Shown: positions 23,905 to 31,110 of the stretch, piece after piece | Layout: each line of letters opens with the position of its first letter | How positions within the stretch are numbered: position 1 is the first letter of the stretch | Assembly: GCF_041529975.1 (NCBI RefSeq) | Contig: NZ_CP168030.1 | Location: forward strand, 496,001-560,000 | DNA from: Microbacterium maritypicum | Lineage (GTDB): Bacteria > Actinomycetota > Actinomycetes > Actinomycetales > Microbacteriaceae | DNA length: 64,000 nt | Direction of reading: 5' to 3' | Program-made: the position numbers and the translations under genes | Notes under the pieces: model-generated | The model's database searches: none | Told to the model about the DNA's origin: nothing | What the model saw: the letters and a program-made list of their open reading frames with translations, nothing else

Positions 23905-24252
23905 ATGTCCGCCGTGGCCGAGATTAGCTATCGGAACCCAAACGCCCGTGCGCGCGGCGTCGCCGTTCTTCTGTTGCAGGCCGTTGTCTCCGCTGGCGTC
24001 GGGTACTGGGTGTTCATGCAGACGTTCCGTATCGCGGGTTGTGGCTCTGCTTGCAATTTCGCACTCGCGGAAGCGGCGTGGCACACGCAGATCTGGGTGA
24101 GTGTCGCCGCGTTCATCGCATCGCTCGTGGCGATCCTGTGGAGCTGGCACAAGGGGCGTGAGAGTTGGTGGATGGTAGCCATCGGAATCGCGCTGATCCT
24201 CGCGACGGGAGTCGTATCGACAATCGCGATCGTCGCGGCCACCGAACTCTGA
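23905..24252 (+). CDS. small three-span membrane protein
   Basis: This 115-residue protein begins one base after the cutinase stop, so the two are probably co-transcribed. It has three predicted membrane helices (AVLLLQAVVSAGVGYWVFM, WVSVAAFIASLVAILWSW and MVAIGIALILATGVVSTIAI). A loop with two Cys (GCGSACNF) between the first two could form a disulfide outside. I do not recognise a family. A strong terminator follows. Confidence 0.7.
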   Translation: MSAVAEISYRNPNARARGVAVLLLQAVVSAGVGYWVFMQTFRIAGCGSACNFALAEAAWHTQIWVSVAAFIASLVAILWSWHKGRESWWMVAIGIALILATGVVSTIAIVAATEL

Positions 24253-24267
24253 GTCCTCGGGCTTCAA

Positions 24268-24304
24268 GAAGACCCCTTGGCGCTTCGTACGCCAAGGGGT
24301 CTTC
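24268..24304 (+). terminator. intrinsic terminator, 15-bp stem
   Basis: GAAGACCCCTTGGCG pairs perfectly with CGCCAAGGGGTCTTC around a 7-base loop, 15 bases after the membrane-protein stop. It ends the cutinase operon. Confidence 0.88.
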
Positions 24305-24357
24305 AAAGACAATGATCGCTAGGTGACGTCTGCGCCCGTATCGCGCCCGGACACGAC

Positions 24358-24386
24358 GAAACACCCGCACGTGGTGCGGGTGTTTC
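24358..24386 (-). terminator. hairpin terminator of the DUF3073 gene
   Basis: GAAACACCCGCAC and GTGCGGGTGTTTC form a perfect 13-bp stem with a 3-base loop, 16 bases beyond the DUF3073 stop. Its position suits termination of leftward transcripts and probably backs up the neighbouring terminator. Confidence 0.8.
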
Positions 24387-24402
24387 GGAGTAGATCGGGC
24401 GG

Positions 24403-24588
24403 TCAGGCCTTCTCTAGCTCGTCCTCGTCTTCGTCTTCATACTCATCGGCCCACTTGTCGACGTAGGCGTCTTCGTCGGTCGGGTGAGCCAGCTCGCGCT
24501 CGAGCGCGGAGTAGTTCACCGACGGACTGTACGCCTTGAGTTCGCGGGCGATCTTGGTGTGTTTCGCCTTCTGACGGCCACGGCCCAT
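24403..24588 (-). CDS. DUF3073 small protein
   Basis: This 61-residue protein starts MGRGRQKAKHTKIARELKAY, the hallmark of actinobacterial DUF3073, and ends in an acidic tail (YEDEDEDELEKA). The basic head and acidic tail suggest a nucleic-acid- or ribosome-associated role, but none is established. It is divergent from the universal stress protein gene. The family is near-universal in this class and usually highly expressed. Confidence 0.93.
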   Translation of the reverse strand: MGRGRQKAKHTKIARELKAYSPSVNYSALERELAHPTDEDAYVDKWADEYEDEDEDELEKA

Positions 24589-24735
24589 GCGCGAGACCCC
24601 CTCACGAGTTAAGCTGCGGGCGGTGAGGCCCGAGGCATTCACGACACCGGCGAGAAGCCGGTAAGAGTAGCATTCAGAATAGCACGCGGGAAAGACGCTC
24701 TGGCCGAGGCCAGACTGGTGAAGGGAACGATCTTC

Positions 24736-25281
24736 ATGACCGACAACACCTCCACTCCGTCCGATGAGGCCGCACAGAACGCGGCGCTGCAGAAAGCCGT
24801 CATCGTCGGCATGCAGCTGGACCAGGACCCGCATGTGATCCGCGAAGCGGTTCGGTATGCGCGACTGTTCGGTGTGCCGCTGGTCGTGGCGCACGTGGAC
24901 GTCACTCGATTCGTCACCTATGAGGACCCGGACGGCTACGTGCACTCGGCACCGATCGACATCAACTTCGACGCGGGCGCCGCGGAGTTCGAAGCGGTCG
25001 AGGCCGCTGCCGCGAAGCTGCTGGCGGGGACGGATGTCACGTGGACGGCGCGTCAGCTCGTCGGTGACCCGGCGTTGGCGATCAAGCAGCTCGCCAACAA
25101 GCTCGATGCGCAGCTCATCGTCGTCGGCACCCGCAAGCGCGGTATCGGCGAGTCGATCCGCGAGTTCTTCACGGGCTCGGTCGCGGCGCGGCTCGCGCAC
25201 CGGCAGCACCGCTCCATCCTGGTCGTCCCGCTCGGCGAGTCGGTGCCGGACGAGCAGAAGGAGATCTGGCCGGAGTCCTAG
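24736..25281 (+). CDS. universal stress protein (UspA family)
   Basis: This 181-residue cytoplasmic protein has the Usp Rossmann-like fold: an early strand KAVIVGMQLDQD, a helix with VIREAVRYARLFGVPLVVAHVDV, and the ATP-binding signature in IVVGTRKRG then GSVAARLAHRQHRSILVVP. These predict an ATP-binding Usp. ATG at 24736 was preferred over the GTG at 24718 because GAAGGGA sits 9 bases before it. Usp proteins respond to starvation and redox stress. Confidence 0.9.
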   Translation: MTDNTSTPSDEAAQNAALQKAVIVGMQLDQDPHVIREAVRYARLFGVPLVVAHVDVTRFVTYEDPDGYVHSAPIDINFDAGAAEFEAVEAAAAKLLAGTDVTWTARQLVGDPALAIKQLANKLDAQLIVVGTRKRGIGESIREFFTGSVAARLAHRQHRSILVVPLGESVPDEQKEIWPES

Positions 25282-25294
25282 AGGACGCGGCACA

Positions 25295-25335
25295 GCAGAG
25301 GGCCCCGTCGGCTGTTCGCCGACGGGGCCCTCTGC
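25295..25335. terminator. bidirectional terminator, 18-bp perfect stem
   Basis: GCAGAGGGCCCCGTCGGC and its exact reverse complement flank a 5-base loop between the convergent universal stress protein gene (ends 25281) and the PadR gene (ends 25340). Confidence 0.92.
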
Positions 25336-25339
25336 ATGT

Positions 25340-25966
25340 TCAGGATCCGGAGCTGCTCAGCGAGACCGTGACTCCGCGGGCCGCGTTGTCGAGGGCATCC
25401 TCCAGCTCGGTGACGACCGACGGAGACAGCGTGCCACCCTTCGCGAGGTGCGTGCGCAGGTCGGTGCGGACCCGTGCGCGGAAGGCATTGATGACGGCAT
25501 CCGCCCGGTGCATCTCTTCGCGGCTGACGAGCCGGGAGTCGTCGCTCGCCGTGCGGGGGCGGCTCTTGGCCGCTGTGCGCTCGCCCTTCTCAGCGGCGGC
25601 GAGATCGGCACGGAGGCTCTTCATCGCGTCCTGGACGCTCTGTCGCACCTCGCTCGCGATCAGCCGCACCGAATCGGTGAGTCCTGCCTCGATGCCGGCC
25701 AGGTCGCCCTCGCGCGACGCGAGCTCGGCTCGACCGGCCTCGGTGATCGCGTAGATCGTGGTGCGGCCGTCGACGGTCTTCGTGACCAGTCCCTCTTCCT
25801 CGAGCTTCGCGAGGCGGGGATAGATGGTGCCGGCGCTCGGCGTGTAGGTGCCGCCGGTGCGGTCGGTCAGCGACTGGATGATGCCATAGCCGTGCTGTGG
25901 TGCCTCGGCGAGGAGCGACAGCAGGTACAGGCGCAGGTCGCCGTGGGAGAAGACGGCGGGGCTCAT
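25340..25966 (-). CDS. PadR-family transcriptional regulator
   Basis: This 208-residue repressor has an N-terminal winged helix (LYLLSLLAEAPQHGYGIIQSL, then TYTPSAGTIYPRLAKLEEEGLV and a wing RTTIYAITEAG) and a longer C-terminal helical dimerisation part with a charged Lys/Arg-rich insert. Its ATG overlaps the DUF4097 stop (ATGA). As the second gene of an operon whose promoter holds two CACGATATATCGTG-type palindromes, it is probably autorepressing. Confidence 0.92.
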   Translation of the reverse strand: MSPAVFSHGDLRLYLLSLLAEAPQHGYGIIQSLTDRTGGTYTPSAGTIYPRLAKLEEEGLVTKTVDGRTTIYAITEAGRAELASREGDLAGIEAGLTDSVRLIASEVRQSVQDAMKSLRADLAAAEKGERTAAKSRPRTASDDSRLVSREEMHRADAVINAFRARVRTDLRTHLAKGGTLSPSVVTELEDALDNAARGVTVSLSSSGS

Positions 25967-26802
25967 GCTTCCCACTCCTCGTCTTCCGTGATCGAGGCCG
26001 GCGTGCGGCGGAGGACGGTGACGCCGCCCGAGACGGAGTTCGCCCGCAGGTCGACGAAGCGTCCCGAGAGCTCGCCCTTCGTGCCGTTGTAGTTGCTGGG
26101 ACCGGTCGAGCTGCGCTCGACGCCGTCGATCAGCAGTCGACCGCTCAGTGTGCGGACGACGTAGTTCGCAGCCAGCGACTCGTCGAGGCGCACGGTGGTG
26201 CCGCCCGAGACGGAGTTGATGTTGATGGTGTTCACATCTCCCGCGGCATCCACGAGCGTCGACCCGGAGACGATGTCGACGGTCGCCTTGCGGATGGCGC
26301 CCGTGACAGCCACGTCGCCCGAGACGCTGTTCGCGTTGATCGAGCCGGTGAGGCCGCGCACCTGCACGTCGCCCGAGACCGAGTTGACGGTGAGGTCGCC
26401 GATCAGGGTGTCGACGATGATGTCGCCGGAGACGGTGTTGAGGCGGGCGTCGTTGCGGAGGCCCGAGACGAGGGCGCCGGCGCTGACGACGCCGAGGTTC
26501 AGGGCGATCGCGCGGGGGACCGCGACACTCACCTCGGCACGGGGGCCGCCGGAGCCGAAGTTGCGGAACACCTCGAGGAAGTTGTCCCAGCCCAGCTGCG
26601 GGTGGTCGATCTCGACCTCGCCGTCGTGGGACTCGATGCGGAGGTCCTTGGTGGTGACGCCGTGCACCTCGATGCGGATGCCCGGTTCGTCGTGGGCGAT
26701 GATGTCCACCTGTCCGCCGACGAGGCCCACCTTGAGGCGGGTGACGGACTCGATGTCGATGACGCGTTCCTCGCCCGGGGCGATGAGCCACTTCTCGGTC
26801 AT
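25963..26802 (-). CDS. DUF4097 beta-helix adhesin-like protein
   Basis: This 279-residue protein has the DUF4097 pattern: repeated strand-turn units built on NSVSGDV or TVSGDI every 18-20 residues (for example LNTVSGDIIVDTLIGD and VNSVSGDVQVRG). These should form a right-handed beta-solenoid. It has no signal peptide or membrane span, so it is probably cytoplasmic or bound to a partner. The name adhesin-like is a database habit and not evidence of adhesion. It is first gene of the DUF4097-padR operon. Confidence 0.88.
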   Translation of the reverse strand: MTEKWLIAPGEERVIDIESVTRLKVGLVGGQVDIIAHDEPGIRIEVHGVTTKDLRIESHDGEVEIDHPQLGWDNFLEVFRNFGSGGPRAEVSVAVPRAIALNLGVVSAGALVSGLRNDARLNTVSGDIIVDTLIGDLTVNSVSGDVQVRGLTGSINANSVSGDVAVTGAIRKATVDIVSGSTLVDAAGDVNTININSVSGGTTVRLDESLAANYVVRTLSGRLLIDGVERSSTGPSNYNGTKGELSGRFVDLRANSVSGGVTVLRRTPASITEDEEWEA

Positions 26803-26824
26803 GTGCTTCTCCTGTGTGTAGGGT

Positions 26825-26838
26825 CACGATATATCGTG
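26825..26838. promoter_or_regulatory. PadR operator 1 (perfect 14-bp palindrome)
   Basis: CACGATATATCGTG is perfectly palindromic and lies 22 bases before the DUF4097 start. A second copy lies 28 bp upstream, centre to centre. Confidence 0.8.
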
Positions 26839-26852
26839 TGCGGCCAGCGTAA

Positions 26853-26866
26853 CACGATATATCTCG
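26853..26866. promoter_or_regulatory. PadR operator 2
   Basis: CACGATATATCTCG repeats the operator with two changed bases in one arm. With operator 1 it brackets the promoter of DUF4097-padR. Confidence 0.72.
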
Positions 26867-27005
26867 ATTGTGTCAACCTCTCCGTGCGAAGTTCGGATGC
26901 AACCTCATGCGGGAGGGGGTCGGTCGCCGCGGCGGCCGCGCGTCCGTGCAGGCGCCGTGGAGTCGACCGGTAGTCTTCGACGGAAGGACTTCGAGGGGAG
27001 AAGAT

Positions 27006-27668
27006 GTGGCCGGGCGATCGACGAAGCAGCCCATCGCCGACCGAATGTACGAGGTGCTGCTGCATCAGTTCATGTCGGGAGAGCGGGCGGCGGGGCAGAG
27101 CCTGAACATCGGCGCCCTGTCGCGCGAACTGGACGTCAGCCAGACCCCCCTGCGTGAGGCGCTCGCGCGCCTGGAGCACACCGGGCTCGTCCAGCGCGAG
27201 GCGTTGCGCGGCTACCAGGTGGCCCCGGTCATGACGCGCGAAGAGGTCGAGCAGTTGGGGGAGGCCCGCGTTCTGCTGGAGCCCCGTCTCGCGTACGAGG
27301 CCGCTCTGCGCACGACGCCTGAGTTCCTGGAGGGGCTGCGTGAGGCGGTCGAGGACTTCCGCCGCTCGGCCGAGGTCGCGGACACCGAGACCGAGGGCTT
27401 CGACCTCTACTGGCGCAGCGACGCCCGCTTCCACATGATGATCGCGGCACAGTCCGGCAACGCCTTCCTCGAGCTGTCGTACGCCGCACTCGGTGGACAG
27501 ATCCAGCGGTTCCGACTGTTCTCGAAGTTCGGACGTACGGGGGCCGTCAGTGCGGCGCCGGAACACGATGCGGTCTACGAGGCGATCAAGGCCGGCGACG
27601 CGGACGGCGCGGCCGAGGCGATGCGCCACCACATCGTGGGAGCGACCGAGAGGCTTCTCGAGGGCTGA
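27006..27668 (+). CDS. GntR-family regulator (FCD subfamily) of the acid-sugar/nucleoside island
   Basis: This 220-residue repressor has an N-terminal GntR winged helix (LNIGALSRELDVSQTPLREALARLEHTGLV) and an all-helical FCD ligand domain. The FCD metal/ligand residues are visible: Asp and His in DARFHMMI, His in APEHDAVYEAI and His in MRHHIVG. FCD regulators sense small organic acids or sugar acids. GTG at 27006 was chosen because GAGGGGAG ends 5 bases upstream; an extension to 26868 is open but unlikely. The downstream catabolic operon starts 67 bases later, with a candidate operator between. Confidence 0.9.
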   Translation: MAGRSTKQPIADRMYEVLLHQFMSGERAAGQSLNIGALSRELDVSQTPLREALARLEHTGLVQREALRGYQVAPVMTREEVEQLGEARVLLEPRLAYEAALRTTPEFLEGLREAVEDFRRSAEVADTETEGFDLYWRSDARFHMMIAAQSGNAFLELSYAALGGQIQRFRLFSKFGRTGAVSAAPEHDAVYEAIKAGDADGAAEAMRHHIVGATERLLEG

Positions 27669-27696
27669 TCGGCCTGTCAGTTCCCCCTTTCCTGCG

Positions 27697-27707
27697 CTAT
27701 ACTATTT
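27697..27707. promoter_or_regulatory. candidate GntR operator/promoter of the catabolic operon
   Basis: CTATACTATTT contains a TATACT -10-like core and matches 9 of 11 bases of the perfect palindrome CTATACTATAG found at 35776-35786 before the transporter. It lies 28 bases before the metallo-hydrolase start. Confidence 0.6.
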
Positions 27708-27734
27708 TTTGTGATGGCGCAGAACGAGGGACCC

Positions 27735-28508
27735 ATGTCGACGCCGACGACCGGATCAGCGGGATCGTCGGGCTACGTCGCGCGTCCACTCGTGGAGGGC
27801 TTCCCCGGGAAATCGAGCTCGCACGGGGCCTTCGGCTGGAGCAGTCTGTGGCTCCTCGACGACGGCGTGCGCCGGGTGCTCATCGACGCCGGCCAGCCCG
27901 CGTACATCCCCCTCATCCACGCGGGCCTCGAGCGCCTCGGATTGACGACGGACGATGTGACCGACGTGCTGCTGACCCACATGCACTGGGATCACGTCTC
28001 GAACTTCCCCATGTTCGCCCACGCGACCACCTGGGTCGGTGAGAAGGAGCTGCGCTGGGCGGCGGAACAGCCCGCCGGTACGCCGTTCATCCCCGACCTG
28101 CACGTGCAGGAGCTCCTCCGTCGCGCCGACCGTGTCGAGCGCATGGCCGCAGGGCAGGAGGTGCTTCCGGGCATCCACGCGATCGACAGCGCCGGGCACA
28201 CCCCGCACCACCTCGCGTTCTACCTCGACCGTGCGGAGGAGAAGCGCGTGTTCGCGGGCGACGCGGTGAAGAACGTGTACGAGCTCGCCTCGGGGCGGGT
28301 CGATTCCACGCTGGACGCCGAGGCCAGTGCCGCGACGATCGACGCGATGCGCTCGCTGCTGACCGACACTGGGGCCGCGCTCGTTCCCGGACACGATGTG
28401 GAGCTGCACTGGGACGGACGCACCGCCCGTCGTCGGCGCCCGCAGCGGGCGGAGATCGGGTTCTTCTCCGACGCCTCGACGGGCGAAGAGGACCGCAGCA
28501 TCGGCTGA
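27735..28508 (+). CDS. MBL-fold metallo-hydrolase, lactonase-like
   Basis: This 257-residue protein has the metallo-beta-lactamase metal motif His82-x-His84-x-Asp86-His87 in LTHMHWDHVSNF, then His in SAGHTPHH, Asp in FAGDAVKN and His in VPGHDVE, all expected for a dinuclear zinc site. The overall layout resembles N-acyl-homoserine lactonases and pyridoxolactonases. In this operon, opening the lactone made by the next gene's dehydrogenase is a plausible job; that is inference. ATG at 27735 has GAGGGA just upstream; ATG 27714 is a possible alternative. Confidence 0.82.
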   Translation: MSTPTTGSAGSSGYVARPLVEGFPGKSSSHGAFGWSSLWLLDDGVRRVLIDAGQPAYIPLIHAGLERLGLTTDDVTDVLLTHMHWDHVSNFPMFAHATTWVGEKELRWAAEQPAGTPFIPDLHVQELLRRADRVERMAAGQEVLPGIHAIDSAGHTPHHLAFYLDRAEEKRVFAGDAVKNVYELASGRVDSTLDAEASAATIDAMRSLLTDTGAALVPGHDVELHWDGRTARRRRPQRAEIGFFSDASTGEEDRSIG

Positions 28509-28535
28509 GCGCCGGTGTCGAAGGAGAGGATGACG

Positions 28536-29321
28536 ATGACGACAGTGCTGTACACCGGCGGGACCGGACGGATGGGCCGGGTGATCCGCGAAGGACTCGC
28601 CTCCCGCTACGACCGCGTCGTGCTGTTCGCGCGCTCCGACGCCGACGAGCCGCTGTTCCCCGGGGAGCAGGTCGTGATCGGCGACCTCGGCGACCTCGAT
28701 GCCCTCACCGCGGCTGCGGAAGGCGTCGACGTCATCGTGCACCTCGGCGGCATCGCCGATGAGGCCCCGTATGACAGCATCCGCACGGTCAACATCGACG
28801 GGACCTACCACGTCTACGAAGCCGCGCGGCGAGCAGGTGTGCGTCGCGTCGTCTACGCCAGCTCGAACCACGTCGTCGGCTTCCACCCCGCGAGCGAGGT
28901 CCTGGACGAGAGCGCGCCGCTGCGCCCGGACACCTTCTACGGGGTGTCGAAGGCGTTCGGCGAAGCCCTCGCCAGCCTGTACCACGACAAGTGGGGCGTC
29001 GAGTCGGTGCTCGTGCGCATCGGCACCTTCCGCCCGGCGCCCGAGGACAGGCGCCAGCTCGGCCTCTGGCTCAGCTGGCGCGACGGCATCGAACTCTTCC
29101 GCTGCGCGATCGAGAGCGCTCCCGTGGGCTGCCAGGTCGTCTACGGCTGCTCGGCCAACACCGAACGCTGGTGGAACGGCGACGCGGGCTGGGCGGCCAT
29201 CGGCTACGTGCCCCGCGACGACGCGGCCGACCACACCGACGCGGTGGACTTCAGCGCCCCCGCACCCACCTTGCATGGCGGCGCATTCGCCGCCCCCGAC
29301 TACGAAGGAGGGATCTGGTGA
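28536..29321 (+). CDS. uronate-dehydrogenase-like NAD-dependent SDR
   Basis: This 261-residue extended short-chain dehydrogenase has the NAD loop TGGTGRMG and active-site Tyr135/Lys139 (FYGVSK). Several stretches follow the uronate dehydrogenase pattern known from Agrobacterium: VHLGGIADEAPYD, VYASSNHVVGFHP, LVRIGTFRPAPEDRRQL and CSANTERWW. Uronate dehydrogenases oxidise the C1 of a uronic acid to an aldarolactone. A related aldose or acid sugar may be the substrate here. ATG at 28536 was chosen for its 9-base spacing from AAGGAG; 28530 is an alternative. The stop overlaps the next start. Confidence 0.82.
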   Translation: MTTVLYTGGTGRMGRVIREGLASRYDRVVLFARSDADEPLFPGEQVVIGDLGDLDALTAAAEGVDVIVHLGGIADEAPYDSIRTVNIDGTYHVYEAARRAGVRRVVYASSNHVVGFHPASEVLDESAPLRPDTFYGVSKAFGEALASLYHDKWGVESVLVRIGTFRPAPEDRRQLGLWLSWRDGIELFRCAIESAPVGCQVVYGCSANTERWWNGDAGWAAIGYVPRDDAADHTDAVDFSAPAPTLHGGAFAAPDYEGGIW

Positions 29322-30307
29322 CGAAGACCGATTCCCACGACGTGCTGATCACCACCGCATTCCTCGAGCCCGGCGACGAGGTCGATCGGATGCTGCGCGA
29401 GGCCGGCCTCACGACGCGGCACGAACCCGAACTGGCCCTGCTGGATGCCGACGACCGGGCCGGCGCGCTTGCCGGAGCCCGCGCCATAATCGCCGGCACG
29501 CGGCCGCTGGGTGAGGAGGAGTTCGCGCTCGCCCCCGCACTGCAGATCGTCGTACGCACCGGCGTCGGGTACGACAGCGTCGACGTGAACGCCGCGACCG
29601 CACGTCAGGTGCCCGTCTGCGTCACGCCCGGCGCCAACCGGCAGGCCGTGGCCGAGCACGTCTTCGCGCTGGCGCTGGCCTGCGCTCGCCGCATCCCCGA
29701 GAACGTGAGCAACCTGGCCGCGGGCACGTGGCAGCAGCTCACCGGGCGGGAGCTGCAGGGGTCGACCCTCGGGATCCTCGGGCTGGGCTCGATCGGCAAG
29801 GCTGTCGCGACGATCGCCGCGGGGTTCGGAATGCACATCGTCGCGTACGACCCCTACTTCGACGAGGACTTCGCCGCGGCCCACGGCATCCGTCGTCTCG
29901 ATCTGGACGACCTGCTGCGCGAGGCCGACTTCGTGACGCTGCACCTCTTCCTCGACGAATCCACGCGGAACCTCATCGACGCCTCCCGGTTGGCGCTGAT
30001 GAAGAGCGATGCGGTGCTCATCAACACCGCCCGCGGGGGGATCGTCGACGAGGACGCGCTGGTGGAGGCTGTGCGAGAGGGGCGCATCGGTGCCGCCGCG
30101 CTCGACGTCTTCGCGGACGAGCCCCTGAGCGCATCGAGTCCGCTCCTGCACACCCCCGGTATCCTCGCCACGACGCACGTCGCCGGCGCGACCCGCGAGG
30201 CACGCGGCGAATCCGGCCGGATGGCGGCCCGCAACGTGATCGCCGCGCTCCGCGGCGCTGCTCCGGAATTCGTGGTCAACCCCGACTACGACGCGGTGTC
30301 CGCATGA
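29318..30307 (+). CDS. D-2-hydroxyacid dehydrogenase
   Basis: This 329-residue enzyme has the family's NAD-binding fold with GILGLGSIGKAVA and the catalytic set Arg239 (NTARGGIV), Glu268 (DVFADEPL) and His287 (TTHVAGAT). Members interconvert 2-hydroxy and 2-oxo acids, for example phosphoglycerate, glyoxylate or lactate. In tetronate pathways the C2 oxidation is usually done by a beta-hydroxyacid dehydrogenase (LtnD/DenD type); here an unrelated family may fill that step. GTG at 29318 overlaps the preceding stop (GTGA) and has GAAGGAGG upstream. Confidence 0.88.
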   Translation: MTKTDSHDVLITTAFLEPGDEVDRMLREAGLTTRHEPELALLDADDRAGALAGARAIIAGTRPLGEEEFALAPALQIVVRTGVGYDSVDVNAATARQVPVCVTPGANRQAVAEHVFALALACARRIPENVSNLAAGTWQQLTGRELQGSTLGILGLGSIGKAVATIAAGFGMHIVAYDPYFDEDFAAAHGIRRLDLDDLLREADFVTLHLFLDESTRNLIDASRLALMKSDAVLINTARGGIVDEDALVEAVREGRIGAAALDVFADEPLSASSPLLHTPGILATTHVAGATREARGESGRMAARNVIAALRGAAPEFVVNPDYDAVSA

Positions 30308-31110
30308 TCGTCGAGACCACGTCGGGGCCGGTGCGCCTCGCGGCCAACCTGAAGTGGATGTTCACCGAGGTGCCGTTCGTCGAGCGGTTCGACGCGGCGG
30401 CCGATGCCGGGTTCACGGCGGTGGAGTTCGCGTCGCCGTACGACCTCGCGCCGGCCGAGGTGCGCCGCCTGCTGGACGATGCGGGCCTGACGCAGATCCT
30501 CATCAACACCCCCGCCGGCGCATCGGGATCGCCCACCGCCTCGGGCGCGGCGTACGTGCCCGGAGCGGAGCAGGAGTTCCGCGACGGCGTGCTGCGCGCG
30601 CTGGAGTACGCGGACGTCCTGGGCGCCGGCGTCGTGCACGCGATGGCAGGGATCAAGCCGGCGGATGCCGACGCGGACGCGGCGTTCGCGACGTACGTAT
30701 CGAACATCTCCTGGGCCGCCGAGCAGGCGCGCGGGACGGGTGTGCGCCTGGCGCTGGAGGCGATCAACAAGCGCGATCAGCCCGGCTATGGCCTGGCCTC
30801 GATGGAGACCGCGGCGGCGGTCGCGCAGGAGATCGGCCCGGAGGTCGTCGGCGTCCTGTTCGACGTCTATCACGCGCAGGTCGACCGCGGGAACCTCATC
30901 GAACGGTTCGAGCAGCTGCGTCCCGTGGTCGCGCACGTGCAGATCGCCGACAACCCCGGCCGCGGCGAACCCGGCACGGGCGAGATCGCCTACGAGCGCG
31001 TGCTCGCCCGGATCGCCCAGAGCGGCTATCCCGGGTGGATCGGCTGCGAGTACGCCCCCGTCGCGGGCACCCGTGACGGACTCTCCTGGATCGAGAGGAT
31101 CATCCGATGA
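30304..31110 (+). CDS. otnI: TIM-barrel isomerase, hydroxypyruvate isomerase/OtnI-like
   Basis: This 268-residue protein belongs to the xylose-isomerase-like TIM barrels in the Hyi/OtnI branch: early LAANLKWMFTEVPFVERF, metal/base Glu in LALEAINKRDQPGYGL, Asp/His in FDVYHAQVDRGNL, HVQIADNPGRGEPGTGEI, and a final Glu in WIGCEYAP. OtnI isomerises 2-oxo-tetronate to 3-oxo-tetronate; Hyi interconverts hydroxypyruvate and tartronate semialdehyde. The OtnK and OtnC homologues just downstream favour the first role. Start overlaps the previous stop (ATGA). Confidence 0.8.
   Translation: MIVETTSGPVRLAANLKWMFTEVPFVERFDAAADAGFTAVEFASPYDLAPAEVRRLLDDAGLTQILINTPAGASGSPTASGAAYVPGAEQEFRDGVLRALEYADVLGAGVVHAMAGIKPADADADAAFATYVSNISWAAEQARGTGVRLALEAINKRDQPGYGLASMETAAAVAQEIGPEVVGVLFDVYHAQVDRGNLIERFEQLRPVVAHVQIADNPGRGEPGTGEIAYERVLARIAQSGYPGWIGCEYAPVAGTRDGLSWIERIIR

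Noticed and set aside
24589-24735. tRNA gene or attachment site upstream of the universal stress gene
   Set aside because: There is a short ACCGGC/GCCGGT hairpin but no cloverleaf, T-loop consensus or CCA-type end.
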